The notes under the pieces: generated by a model | Databases searched by the model: none | The model's input: the letters and a program-made list of their open reading frames with translations, nothing else | What the model was told of the DNA's origin: nothing | Part shown: positions 1 through 8,099 of the stretch, in pieces | Layout of the letters: the number at the start of each line of letters is the position of its first letter | How positions within the stretch are numbered: the first letter of the stretch is position 1 | Program-made: the position numbers and the translations under genes | Source: Risungbinella massiliensis | GTDB lineage: Bacteria > Bacillota > Bacilli > Thermoactinomycetales > Thermoactinomycetaceae | NCBI RefSeq assembly: GCF_000942395.1 | Contig: NZ_LN812103.1 | Location: forward strand, 625,394-689,393 | DNA length: 64,000 bases | Direction: 5' to 3'

Positions 1-1
1 G

Positions 2-409
2 GGAGCAGTACAGCGTCCAGGGATCTATACCATGACTGCTCCCGTTCGAATTTATCAAGTAATTCAACAAGCAGGGGGAGTAATACCAGATGGAGATACT
101 AGTAGTCTAAATTTAGCGGAGCAAGCGGTAGATGGTACGGTTCTATATGTTCCTCGAAAAGGAGAAACTCCCCCAGATATGGCTGGAAGCCAAAATTCGA
201 GTAACAAAAACAGCCAAAAAATAAATATCAATACAGCAACTGCAGAAGAGTTAGATAAACTAAATGGACTAGGCCCCTCTAAAGCTAATGCGATAGTAGA
301 GTACAGAAAAGAACATGGTAAGTTTCGGACAATGGAGGATCTAACTCAAGTACCTGGTATTGGAGAAAAGACGATCGAGCAGTTTCGAGATCAAGTCGAG
401 GTGAAGTAA
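2..409 (+). CDS. comEA: ComEA competence protein (5' end outside window)
   Basis: This is the C-terminal 135 residues of the DNA receptor ComEA, which binds transforming DNA at the cell surface and passes it to the ComEC channel. The reading frame is open to the window edge, so the start and membrane anchor are missing. The visible N-terminal part reads as the end of an SLBB domain (GAVQRPGIY near the edge, then VIQQAGG). After a Ser/Asn-rich linker comes the helix-hairpin-helix DNA-binding pair, beginning ININTATAEEL and including LNGLGPSKA and VPGIGEKT. In Bacillus, comEA is followed directly by comEB and comEC; here comEC lies 7.7 kb away and no comEB is seen. The family assignment is secure; the operon break is an observation. 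Confidence 0.93.
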   Translation, partial: GAVQRPGIYTMTAPVRIYQVIQQAGGVIPDGDTSSLNLAEQAVDGTVLYVPRKGETPPDMAGSQNSSNKNSQKININTATAEELDKLNGLGPSKANAIVEYRKEHGKFRTMEDLTQVPGIGEKTIEQFRDQVEVK

Positions 410-412
410 AAC

Positions 413-441
413 AGCCAACCTGATCTAAATGAAGGTTGGCT
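413..441. terminator. Hairpin between convergent comEA and rocD
   Basis: A 9-bp perfect stem (AGCCAACCT/AGGTTGGCT) lies in the 53-bp gap between the convergent genes. A short T-run (GTTTTAC) follows only on the minus strand, so it fits best as the rocD terminator. Confidence 0.5.
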
Positions 442-462
442 TAGGATGGTTCGATTATTTTT

Positions 463-1659
463 CTATAAGGTCGCTAAGACTTTTCGTATTTTGGTAAGAG
501 CTAGGTCTAGTTCTTGTTGTGTAATGGTTAGTGGAGGAGCAAAACGGATTGTGTTATCATGAGTCTCTTTGCAGAGTACCCCTTCTTGCATCAATGCTTC
601 ACAGTAGGGGCGAGCTTTTTCTTGTAGTTCTACTCCGATAAACAGACCTTTTCCTCTTACTTTTTTGATTTTAGGATGCTCCATTTTTTGTAATTCGCTC
701 AAGAAATAGTTTCCAAGTTCGCGAGAACGGCTAGGTAGATCTTCTTCTATTAGTACATCTAATGCTGCGATCGCGACCGCACATGCAAGGGGATTGCCTC
801 CAAAAGTAGAGCCATGAGAGCCTGGTTCAAAGACACTGAGAATCTCACGATCGGCTGCCACAGCGGAGATTGGCATAATTCCCCCACCAAGTGCTTTTCC
901 GAGAATATAGAGGTCCGGAACGACTTCCTCCCAATCACATGCAAAGGTCTTTCCTGTTCTCCCAAAGCCTGTTTGAATTTCATCTGCTACAAAGAGGACA
1001 TTTGCTTCTTGGCAAATTTGGTGGGCATCGCGAAGGTAGCCCGTTGGTGGAATGATTACTCCCGCTTCACCTTGAATTGGTTCCAAGAGGAAAGCAGCGG
1101 TATGTGGATTGATTGCTTCACGAAGAGCAGTTAGGTCTCCATAGGGAACCACACGAAAACCTGGAGTTAGCGGTCCAAAGCCACGTTGATACTCCGGATT
1201 GGAAGAGAGGGAGACTGCAGTTATTGTTCGACCATGAAAGTTATCTTCACAGACGATGATCTCTGCTTGGTTTTCTGGAATTCTTTTTTTCTCATAAGCC
1301 CAACGTCGTACAGCTTTAATCGCCGTTTCTACTGCTTCTGCTCCTGTATTCATCGGTAGGACCATTTGTTTACCAGTGATTGCAGAGACTTTTTCATAGA
1401 AAGTACCCAGTTGTTCATTGTGAAAAGCACGGGAAGTAAGTGTGATTTTATCTGCTTGTTCTTTAAGTGCTTGGATCAATCGAGGGTGACGATGACCATG
1501 GTTGAGCGCAGAATATGCACTTAACATATCCATATAGCGTTTGCCATCTGCATCTTCTACCCATACCCCTTCTCCACGAGTTATTACAATAGGGAGTGGA
1601 TGATAGTTACGTGCACCATAGTGATCTGTTAAATCAATAATAGCTTTATTTTGTGACAT
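463..1659 (-). CDS. rocD: Ornithine--oxo-acid aminotransferase
   Basis: PLP-dependent class III aminotransferase that converts ornithine and 2-oxoglutarate to glutamate semialdehyde and glutamate in arginine/ornithine catabolism. The 398-residue length is normal for RocD. Visible landmarks are the N-terminal substrate segment ([11 protein letters not shown]), the NTGAEAVE phosphate-binding loop, the FHGRT motif, the [13 protein letters not shown] block and the Schiff-base lysine in LGKALGGG. I chose the ATG at 1659 because AAGGAGG lies just upstream; the frame stays open a further 29 codons with no ribosome site or conserved sequence. It is a single gene facing away from dcd. A CcpA-like cre site and a perfect palindrome lie in its upstream region and may regulate it (inference). 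Confidence 0.93.
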   Translation of the reverse strand: MSQNKAIIDLTDHYGARNYHPLPIVITRGEGVWVEDADGKRYMDMLSAYSALNHGHRHPRLIQALKEQADKITLTSRAFHNEQLGTFYEKVSAITGKQMVLPMNTGAEAVETAIKAVRRWAYEKKRIPENQAEIIVCEDNFHGRTITAVSLSSNPEYQRGFGPLTPGFRVVPYGDLTALREAINPHTAAFLLEPIQGEAGVIIPPTGYLRDAHQICQEANVLFVADEIQTGFGRTGKTFACDWEEVVPDLYILGKALGGGIMPISAVAADREILSVFEPGSHGSTFGGNPLACAVAIAALDVLIEEDLPSRSRELGNYFLSELQKMEHPKIKKVRGKGLFIGVELQEKARPYCEALMQEGVLCKETHDNTIRFAPPLTITQQELDLALTKIRKVLATL

Positions 1660-1750
1660 AGTAGTTTTCCTCCTTGGACTGTTAATAGGCTTGCTTACAA
1701 GCTTTTTGCATTTTAAAGTGAAGTCGTTCGTTAGTTCATAGATCATAGAA

Positions 1751-1824
1751 CGGAGAGGATTTTGATCTAGGGAGCGACTTTGTCATTGGAACAAAGCGAG
1801 TTTGATCAAGATTCTTGGAGTGGG
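1751..1824. repeat. Dispersed hairpin repeat, family 2, copy 1
   Basis: Imperfect inverted repeat with arms ending in TTTTGATC and GATCAAGATTCTTGG and the inner motif GATCTAGGGAGCGACT. The same arrangement recurs at 33533-33600 and, inverted, at 51243-51292. No T-run follows, so it is not a plain terminator. It lies upstream of rocD. Confidence 0.55.
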
Positions 1825-1839
1825 AGTAGTTCCAAATAG

Positions 1840-1859
1840 AAAAAGAAACGTTTCTTTTT
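1840..1859. promoter_or_regulatory. Perfect 20-bp palindrome upstream of rocD/dcd
   Basis: A gap-free palindrome centred on AAACGTTT (core AGAAACGTTTCT, flanked by A- and T-runs). It lies in the 365-bp divergent rocD-dcd intergenic region. The shape suggests a dimeric regulator's operator, but no specific factor is recognisable. Confidence 0.35.
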
Positions 1860-1901
1860 TTTGTATGAAATTACTTCTAGAAAAAATGGACTTTACTAAA
1901 A

Positions 1902-1915
1902 TGATAACGCTTTCA
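1902..1915. promoter_or_regulatory. Possible CcpA cre site
   Basis: TGATAACGCTTTCA matches the Gram-positive catabolite-responsive element (TGWAANCGNTNWCA) with one mismatch. It lies between divergent rocD and dcd. CcpA control of arginine catabolism is known in bacilli, so rocD is the likelier target; this is inference. Confidence 0.4.
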
Positions 1916-2024
1916 TAATGATTGTATCGTATTTTCCTGTGATTGGGATAGAACCTTCTCTTTTCTCCCTAATTTCTGTCATGTACAATAGAAAAAGCAT
2001 TTGAGAAAAGGAGAGTATCATCCT

Positions 2025-2582
2025 ATGACCATCAAATCAGATCGTTGGATTCGCCAAATGGCGAGTGAATATAAAATGATTGAGCCTTTTGTCGATCGTA
2101 ATGTAGGCAAAGGGGAAGCAGTCAGTTTTGGATTGAGCAGTTTTGGCTATGATCTGCGTGTAGCAGACGAATTCAAGATCTTCCACAATGCATTAAATAC
2201 GATCATTGATCCCAAAAAGATCGATTCTGATTCATTCATGGATTTTAAAGGGGACGTCTGCATCATCCCACCAAACTCTTTTGCTTTGGCACGTTCTGTG
2301 GAATATTTCCGTATTCCAGAGAATGTACTGGCAGTATGTGTAGGAAAATCGACCTATGCCCGTTGTGGGATTATCACCAATGTGACACCTTTTGAACCAG
2401 GCTGGGAAGGATTTGTTACGTTGGAGATCTCCAATACTACTCCATTACCTGCCAAAATCTACGCTAACGAAGGCCTCTGTCAAGTTCTTTTCTTAGAGAG
2501 CGATGAAGCTTGTGAAGTATCGTATGCTGATAAACATGGAAAGTATCAGCAACAAACGGGGATTACACTTCCAAAAGTGTAA
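2025..2582 (+). CDS. dcd: dCTP deaminase
   Basis: Deaminates dCTP to dUTP for thymidylate synthesis; homotrimer of the dUTPase fold in the cytosol. The 185-residue protein has the family's [10 protein letters not shown] segment near residue 45, the [11 protein letters not shown] catalytic block and the [14 protein letters not shown] block with the catalytic Glu, ending in QQQTGITLP. The ATG at 2025 follows AAAAGGAGAG; the longer frame from 2001 has no extra conserved sequence. It stands alone between rocD and the riboflavin operon. The position is notable because in Bacillus a dCMP deaminase (comEB) sits beside comEA, and here a dCTP deaminase lies in the neighbourhood instead. Confidence 0.95.
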   Translation: MTIKSDRWIRQMASEYKMIEPFVDRNVGKGEAVSFGLSSFGYDLRVADEFKIFHNALNTIIDPKKIDSDSFMDFKGDVCIIPPNSFALARSVEYFRIPENVLAVCVGKSTYARCGIITNVTPFEPGWEGFVTLEISNTTPLPAKIYANEGLCQVLFLESDEACEVSYADKHGKYQQQTGITLPKV

Positions 2583-2630
2583 GAGCCAAGAGTATTTTGG
2601 ATGACAAAAAAGCGAAATTATTTACTGTAA

Positions 2631-2662
2631 AGCTACCAAAATTGATTGGTAGCTATTTTCTT
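2631..2662 (+). terminator. dcd: dcd terminator
   Basis: AGCTACCAA and TTGGTAGCT form a 9-bp stem with a six-base loop, followed by ATTTTCTTT. It ends the dcd transcript before the FMN riboswitch. Confidence 0.75.
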
Positions 2663-2735
2663 TGTATTTCCATTTATTGCTTTCCAGTTGCTTTTTTTGA
2701 CTTATTTATCTTAGAATTAATTACAAACCAAATAA

Positions 2736-2866
2736 ATCCTTCGGGGCAGGGTGAAATTCCCGACCGGCGGTGATGATCAGCAATTGATCTTAGTCCGTGA
2801 CCCGCAATTTGCGGTGGATTCGGTGAAACTCCGAAGCCGACAGTATAGTCTGGATGGGAGAAGGAT
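2736..2866 (+). ncRNA. FMN riboswitch (RFN element)
   Basis: Carries the conserved RFN blocks in order: GGGGCAGGGTGAAATTCCCGACCGGCGG (2743 on, split here only by line), a variable hairpin, AGTCCGTGACCCGC, GGATTCGGTGAAACTCCGAAGCCGAC, and GGATGGGAGAAGGAT. It precedes ribD by about 140 nt, with an intrinsic terminator between them. FMN binding is expected to favour that terminator and shut off the riboflavin genes. Confidence 0.97.
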
Positions 2867-2949
2867 AAGCAGGAGCCTAACATTTTGAAAAAGAAAATGT
2901 ATAGGTTTGTTTGACCTTGGAATTTTTCCTGCTTCCCTTACCAAAACTA

Positions 2950-2979
2950 GCCTCGAGTTCTTTCTCGAGGTTTTTTTAT
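2950..2979 (+). terminator. Riboswitch expression-platform terminator
   Basis: CCTCGAG...CTCGAGG forms a short GC-rich stem followed by seven T residues. Located between the FMN aptamer and ribD, it is the conditional terminator of the riboflavin operon. Confidence 0.85.
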
Positions 2980-3006
2980 TTGGTTTTATCAATGGGGAGG
3001 GGAGTT

Positions 3007-4140
3007 ATGAAAATAGATGAGAAGTGGATGGATTTTGCTATATCACTTGCCAAAGCAACCATTGGTCAGACATCGCCCAATCCGAGCGTAGGAGCTGTTG
3101 TGATCAAAGATGGAGAAGTAATAGGTGTTGGGAGCCACTTGCAAGCTGGTACCGAACATGCCGAAGTACATGCTCTCCGTCAGGCTGGTGATCAAGCAAG
3201 AGGAGCAACCATTTATGTCACGTTAGAGCCTTGCAATCATATTGGCAGAACACCACCGTGCACGGAAATGATTCTTGCTTCTGGGATCAAGAGAGTGGTG
3301 GTCGGAATGAAAGATCCAGATCCACGAGTTGCGGGGTCAGGGATTAAAAAATTGGAAGCACATGGAGTAGAGGTTTTATCCGGTGTTCGGAGACAAGAGT
3401 GTTTTGAGCTAAATGAAGCATATTTTTGGCATCGATATACAGGTAGACCACTAGTCACCTTAAAGATGGCCACTACACTAGATGGCAAAATAGCCACATC
3501 AACAGGAGATAGTCGCTATGTTACTGGTGAAAAAGCAAGAGAAGATGTGCATTTGCTTCGCCATCAACATGATGCGATTCTCGTAGGGATTGGTACAGCC
3601 TTGGTTGATGATCCGCAGTTAACTACTCGTCTACCCTTGGGGGGGAAGAATCCAATTCGTATTGTCTTGGATTCAAAACTAAGGTTGCCAATCTCCAGTA
3701 GGTTAGCAGACACTTCGGAAGCAGAAACTTGGGTATTTACTACCAAGCAAAAAGATAGTGAACGGGAACAGGAATTACAAGAGCGTGGGGTACAAATCAT
3801 TACACAGGAGAAAGAGATATTGGATTGGGACTTTGTATTCTCTGCTTTGGGAAAAAAAGAAATCCTTTCCGTTTTAGTAGAAGGTGGTAGTGAGATTCAT
3901 GCCTCTTTGCTTCGAAAAGATCAAGCTCATCGAATTATCCAATACATTGCCCCCAAGTATTTGGGTGGGAGAGGGAGCCTCTCTGCCATTGGAGGAGTAA
4001 ACCCAACCAAAATGGCAGAGGCTACTTGGTTACACGATCTTCAAGTTGAAAAAGTCGGAGAAGATCTAAAGATTACAGGATGGCGAAAGCGAGGAACACC
4101 GGAATGTTTACAGGAATTATCGAAGAACGAGGAACAGTGA
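3007..4140 (+). CDS. ribD: Riboflavin biosynthesis bifunctional deaminase/reductase RibD
   Basis: Two-domain enzyme for steps 2 and 3 of riboflavin synthesis (deamination then reduction of the pyrimidine intermediate). The N-terminal half is a cytidine-deaminase-type zinc domain: HAEVHAL, then TLEPCNHIGRTPPC. The C-terminal half (from about residue 145) is the DHFR-like reductase, with KMATTLDGKIAT and VEGGSEIHASLL. The ATG at 3007 follows GGGGAGGGGAG; the longer frame from 2911 would read through the terminator hairpin and is rejected. At 377 residues the length is typical. It is the first gene of ribD-ribE-ribBA-ribH and its end overlaps ribE by 37 nt. Confidence 0.96.
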   Translation: MKIDEKWMDFAISLAKATIGQTSPNPSVGAVVIKDGEVIGVGSHLQAGTEHAEVHALRQAGDQARGATIYVTLEPCNHIGRTPPCTEMILASGIKRVVVGMKDPDPRVAGSGIKKLEAHGVEVLSGVRRQECFELNEAYFWHRYTGRPLVTLKMATTLDGKIATSTGDSRYVTGEKAREDVHLLRHQHDAILVGIGTALVDDPQLTTRLPLGGKNPIRIVLDSKLRLPISSRLADTSEAETWVFTTKQKDSEREQELQERGVQIITQEKEILDWDFVFSALGKKEILSVLVEGGSEIHASLLRKDQAHRIIQYIAPKYLGGRGSLSAIGGVNPTKMAEATWLHDLQVEKVGEDLKITGWRKRGTPECLQELSKNEEQ

Positions 4141-4724
4141 AATCCATTCAGAGGGAAGAGGAGCATCTTCGATTGAAGATTGCCTGCAAAGAGGTAATCG
4201 AACATGCCAAAGTGGGAGATAGTATCTCGGTTAATGGAGTTTGTCTCACTGTTACTTCCCTGGTGGAAAATACTTTTACTGCAGATGTCATCCCAGAAAC
4301 ATTTCGTCGTACTCAGCTTGGTCAGTTGTCAGTTGGTAGCCAAGTCAATCTAGAGGGTTCCTTGAAATTTGGTGGTCGAGTACATGGCCATTTAGTCCAA
4401 GGGCACGTAGATACAGTAGGCAAAGTTGTTTCCAAAACTCCAGAGGGCAATGCGATCACATTTGTGATTTTGTATGAACCGAAATGGGGTCGCTACTTGA
4501 TCGATAAAGGGTCGATCGCTGTCAATGGAATTAGTCTTACTGTGTTTGATGTAGGTTCTGATCGATTTAGCGTTTCGATCATCCCACATACCTTAGAGAT
4601 GACCAATCTAGAAACGACAAATGAAGGAGATGTAGTCAATCTGGAGTTTGATCTGACTGCAAAATATCTAGAGAAATGGAGTCGATTAGCGGAGGTGACA
4701 CCAATTGAGTCTGAACAAGATTGA
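4104..4724 (+). CDS. ribE: Riboflavin synthase alpha chain
   Basis: Dismutates two lumazine molecules to riboflavin. The start MFTGIIEERG is diagnostic, and the protein shows the internal duplication of two lumazine-binding barrels: SISVNGVCLTV near residue 40 and SIAVNGISLTV near residue 138. I start it at 4104, inside the ribD 3' end; the upstream extension to 4080 lacks conserved sequence. At 206 residues it has the usual length. It overlaps both neighbours, implying translational coupling in the riboflavin operon. Confidence 0.95.
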   Translation: MFTGIIEERGTVKSIQREEEHLRLKIACKEVIEHAKVGDSISVNGVCLTVTSLVENTFTADVIPETFRRTQLGQLSVGSQVNLEGSLKFGGRVHGHLVQGHVDTVGKVVSKTPEGNAITFVILYEPKWGRYLIDKGSIAVNGISLTVFDVGSDRFSVSIIPHTLEMTNLETTNEGDVVNLEFDLTAKYLEKWSRLAEVTPIESEQD

Positions 4725-5901
4725 AGAAGCCCTTCGAGATTTACAAAAAGGGAAGCTAATCATTGTAGTAGATGATGAAGATCGCGAAAATGAAGGAGAT
4801 TTGGTAGGACTAGCGGATTTTGTAACACCTGGGATGATCAATTTTATGGTGACTCATGGCAGAGGACTTGTCTGTGCACCAATTACCACCCAGTTAGCAG
4901 ATCGACTACAGTTGGCTCCCATGCTAGAGCAAAATACGGATCAAATGGGAACTGCCTTTACTGTCTCTATTGATGCGGATGGGACTCATACTGGTATTTC
5001 AGCTGGGGAGAGAGCAGAAACGATTCGACGACTAACTAATCCACATGCCTCCCCAAGCGATTTTCGCCGCCCAGGTCATATCTTTCCGCTTATTGCAAAA
5101 GATGGTGGAGTGTTGGAACGACGTGGTCATACAGAAGCTGTCGTGGACTTGGCACGTATAGTAGGTGCAAAGCCGATCGGTATTATTTGTGAGATCCTAA
5201 ATGCAGACGGTACAATGGCACGACTTCCCCAATTGGAAGAGATAGCACAGGAGCATGATTTGAAAATTATCTCTATTGAACAACTGGTGCAATATCGCAA
5301 ACGCAACGAATTGTGGATTGACGATTCTGTTCGCATCCAATTTCCGAATGTCCATGGAGATTTTCAGATGGTAGGTTTTCGCAATCACTTTGATTTTCAG
5401 GATCATGTCGCATTAGTAAAAGGAGAACCCGATAAAGTAGATGCTCCACTTGTTCGGATTCATTCGGAATGTCTCACTGGAGATGTTTTTGGCAGTAAGC
5501 GTTGTGATTGTGGAGAACAGCTACATATTGCAATCGATGAAATCGAACGAGTTGGTACAGGGGTTATCTTGTATATGCGACAAGAGGGACGCGGGATCGG
5601 TTTGTACCAGAAGTTGAGAGCTTATGAATTACAAGAGCAAGGTTATGACACGGTAGAAGCAAATCATCAACTCGGTTTTGGTGATGATCTCCGGGATTAT
5701 CTGCTCGCTGCACAGATGCTAGAGTCTCTCGGAATCAAAAAAATACAACTGATCACCAACAATCCAGAAAAAATGCGGCAACTCGAATCTTATGGAATAG
5801 AAGTGGCTGAAATTATTCCGGTCGAAGTGTCACCTGTTCAAGAAAACCAAAAGTATCTACAAACCAAAAAAGAAAAAATGGGACATATATTATCCATTTG
5901 A
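4705..5901 (+). CDS. ribBA: Bifunctional DHBP synthase / GTP cyclohydrolase II
   Basis: Supplies both riboflavin precursors. Residues 1-200 are 3,4-dihydroxy-2-butanone-4-phosphate synthase ([14 protein letters not shown] acidic metal site; [14 protein letters not shown]). Residues 200-398 are GTP cyclohydrolase II, with the zinc motif [15 protein letters not shown] and RQEGRGIGL. The start is TTG at 4705, chosen because GGAGGTG lies 8 nt upstream and the next residues fit the family. It overlaps ribE by 20 nt and ends 13 nt before ribH. Full length (398 residues) is standard for the fused enzyme. Confidence 0.96.
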   Translation: MSLNKIEEALRDLQKGKLIIVVDDEDRENEGDLVGLADFVTPGMINFMVTHGRGLVCAPITTQLADRLQLAPMLEQNTDQMGTAFTVSIDADGTHTGISAGERAETIRRLTNPHASPSDFRRPGHIFPLIAKDGGVLERRGHTEAVVDLARIVGAKPIGIICEILNADGTMARLPQLEEIAQEHDLKIISIEQLVQYRKRNELWIDDSVRIQFPNVHGDFQMVGFRNHFDFQDHVALVKGEPDKVDAPLVRIHSECLTGDVFGSKRCDCGEQLHIAIDEIERVGTGVILYMRQEGRGIGLYQKLRAYELQEQGYDTVEANHQLGFGDDLRDYLLAAQMLESLGIKKIQLITNNPEKMRQLESYGIEVAEIIPVEVSPVQENQKYLQTKKEKMGHILSI

Positions 5902-5914
5902 GGAGGAAATATTA

Positions 5915-6382
5915 ATGCGTGTATGGGAAGGAAGTTTAGTTGGAACGGGATTAAAAGTTGCGGTGGTAGTAGGGCGTTTTAATGATTTTATTACGGATAA
6001 ATTACGTGAAGGTGCCATTGCTGCACTAAAAAAGCATGGTGTTGCTGATGAAAATATCGACGTTGTATCTGTACCAGGAGCTTTTGAATTGCCACTCGTA
6101 ACGGACCAACTAGCAAAAAGCGGCCGATTTGATGCGATTATTGCCCTCGGTGCAGTAATTAAAGGTTCAACCGATCACTATGACTACGTTTGCAATGAAG
6201 CAGCTAAAGGGATTGCTTCTGCCAGTATGCAAAATGGTCTGCCAGTCATGTTTGGTGTTTTGACAGTAGATACCATTGAACAAGCGATTGAAAGAGCTGG
6301 AACTAAACTAGGTAACAAAGGTTATGAAGTAACAGTTGCTGGTATTGAAATGGCAAATCTTTTACGAGAATTACGGAAGTAA
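5915..6382 (+). CDS. ribH: 6,7-dimethyl-8-ribityllumazine synthase
   Basis: Condenses the RibD and RibB products to lumazine, forming an icosahedral or pentameric assembly in the cytosol. The 155 residues include [11 protein letters not shown], the VPGAFELPL loop, [14 protein letters not shown] and the C-terminal [17 protein letters not shown]. The ATG follows GAGGAGG. It is the last gene of the operon and is followed at once by a terminator. Confidence 0.97.
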   Translation: MRVWEGSLVGTGLKVAVVVGRFNDFITDKLREGAIAALKKHGVADENIDVVSVPGAFELPLVTDQLAKSGRFDAIIALGAVIKGSTDHYDYVCNEAAKGIASASMQNGLPVMFGVLTVDTIEQAIERAGTKLGNKGYEVTVAGIEMANLLRELRK

Positions 6383-6385
6383 TGA

Positions 6386-6415
6386 AAAAGGGGGCCTTTA
6401 AGGTCCCTCTTTTTG
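6386..6415 (+). terminator. Riboflavin operon terminator
   Basis: An A-run, then GGGGGCCTT/AAGGTCCCTC stem and a TTTTT tail, immediately after the ribH stop. Confidence 0.85.
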
Positions 6416-6598
6416 GTATAGTACTTGGGTATGTGTAAATCACCGCCATAAACGGCTGTTTCAATTCTATAGTGAATATATACATTCTTTAAAAAAATAA
6501 AACTATATAAAATGCATATGATTTATTTTTTATTTGTGTATAATTAGCCCATAGTATCATTACTAAAAAGACATATGTCTTTTCGGGGAGGACAAATC

Positions 6599-7918
6599 AT
6601 GCAAATGTCGGAGAACCATTTAAAGAAAGATATTGGATTTACAGTTGCCCTTTCCCTAGTCGTTGGTACCGTGATCGGTTCAGGTGTATTTATGAAACCT
6701 GGAATCATTTTAGCTCAGACTGGTAATTCTACAGATGCTTTATGGGCATGGTTGATAGCAGGGATTATTACCTTGGCTGGTGGATTAACGATTGCAGAAA
6801 TCGGTGCACAGATTCCAAAAACAGGTGGGCTCAATGTCTATTTAGAAGAGACATATGGTAAAGTATGGGGTTATTTATGTGGCTGGATGCAAACGATCAT
6901 TTATGGACCAGCTATTATTGGTACACTAGGACTTTATTTAGGTTCACTCATAACAAATTTATTTGCGATCCAAGAAGAATGGTCTATTTGGATGGGAATT
7001 GGATTTGTCTTATTCTTAGCTGGAGTCAATATGTTTGGTACCAAATATGGTGGATTTGTACAAACACTATCTACCGTTATCAAACTAATTCCCATTGCAC
7101 TTATTATTATTTTTGGGCTCTGGAAAGGGCAAAGTCAAATATTCGACATGGGTAGTGGTCTAACAGAAGAGATTAGCATGGGGGCAGCTGTACTGGCAGC
7201 ATTATTCGCTTATGATGGTTGGATTCTAGTGGGATCCGTTGCAGGTGAGATGAAAAATCCAACTAAGTTGTTACCCAAAGCGATTATCGTTGGATTAACA
7301 CTAGTTACAGTTATTTATCTACTTGTAAATCTGGCATTACTTCATGTGTTACCGGCCGAACAAATTGTAGCTCTTGGGGAAAATGCCGCTGGAACTGCTG
7401 CATCTGTTTTGTTTGGTGATATGGGTGGGAAATTAATCAGTATTGGCATTATTATCTCTATTTTTGGATGTTTGAACGGAAAAATTATGGCTTTTCCTCG
7501 TATTCCTTTTGCGATGGCGGAGAGGAGACAATTACCTGGTTCTCGTTATTTGATGAAGGTACATCCTAAATTTAAGACACCAATCTTTGCGATCGTTTTA
7601 CAAATTGTGCTGGCTATTATTTTGATGCTACTTAGTGATCCAAACAGATTATCAGATATCGCCGTTTTTTCTACTTTTCTCTTTTATATATTAGCTTTCT
7701 TGGCAGTCTTTATCTTGCGTAAACGACATTCTGGAACTCCTCGTCCTTATAGTGTTCCTTTATATCCAATTATTCCTCTTGTAGCAATCATAGGCTCTTT
7801 GTTCGTAATCATTAGTTCGCTTATGAATGAACCGATGGGAAGTCTTATGGTGGTGGGAATTACATTAGCAGGTTGGCCGTTATATCAGTTTATGAATCGT
7901 AAATCAATGGTGAATTAA
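6599..7918 (+). CDS. APC-family amino acid permease (SteT/LAT-like)
   Basis: A 439-residue polytopic membrane protein of the amino acid-polyamine-organocation superfamily with about 12 hydrophobic segments. The first transmembrane segment carries the family signature VVGTVIGSGVFMKPG, where the backbone binds the substrate carboxylate; GGLNVYLEETYG and FAYDGWILVGSVAGEMKNP are also typical. The closest known type is the LAT-like group including the Bacillus serine/threonine exchanger SteT, but the substrate cannot be read from sequence. The ATG at 6599 sits 7 nt after GGGGAGG; the frame from 6575 has no ribosome site. Single gene with its own terminator. Confidence 0.88.
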   Translation: MQMSENHLKKDIGFTVALSLVVGTVIGSGVFMKPGIILAQTGNSTDALWAWLIAGIITLAGGLTIAEIGAQIPKTGGLNVYLEETYGKVWGYLCGWMQTIIYGPAIIGTLGLYLGSLITNLFAIQEEWSIWMGIGFVLFLAGVNMFGTKYGGFVQTLSTVIKLIPIALIIIFGLWKGQSQIFDMGSGLTEEISMGAAVLAALFAYDGWILVGSVAGEMKNPTKLLPKAIIVGLTLVTVIYLLVNLALLHVLPAEQIVALGENAAGTAASVLFGDMGGKLISIGIIISIFGCLNGKIMAFPRIPFAMAERRQLPGSRYLMKVHPKFKTPIFAIVLQIVLAIILMLLSDPNRLSDIAVFSTFLFYILAFLAVFILRKRHSGTPRPYSVPLYPIIPLVAIIGSLFVIISSLMNEPMGSLMVVGITLAGWPLYQFMNRKSMVN

Positions 7919-7941
7919 CAAAAAACTACAACTAACCTACT

Positions 7942-7974
7942 AACACTCCCATGAGCTTACGCCTTGGGAGTGTT
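7942..7974 (+). terminator. Hairpin after the permease gene
   Basis: AACACTCCCA and TTGGGAGTGTT pair over about 10 bp. The following tail is only weakly T-rich. Confidence 0.5.
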
Positions 7975-8099
7975 GAATATTAGCTAAGAAATGTAATTCA
8001 TGATCCTTTTATCCCATTGCACCGGATCCCTATAAGCAAACAGGAACTAGCCAATATTTGTAGAAAAAGAAAGAAAATAATGAATTAGGGGATTTATTT

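Noticed and set aside
2911-3006. N-terminal extension of ribD
   Set aside because: It would begin inside the riboswitch leader and read across the terminator hairpin; ATG 3007 has a strong ribosome site.
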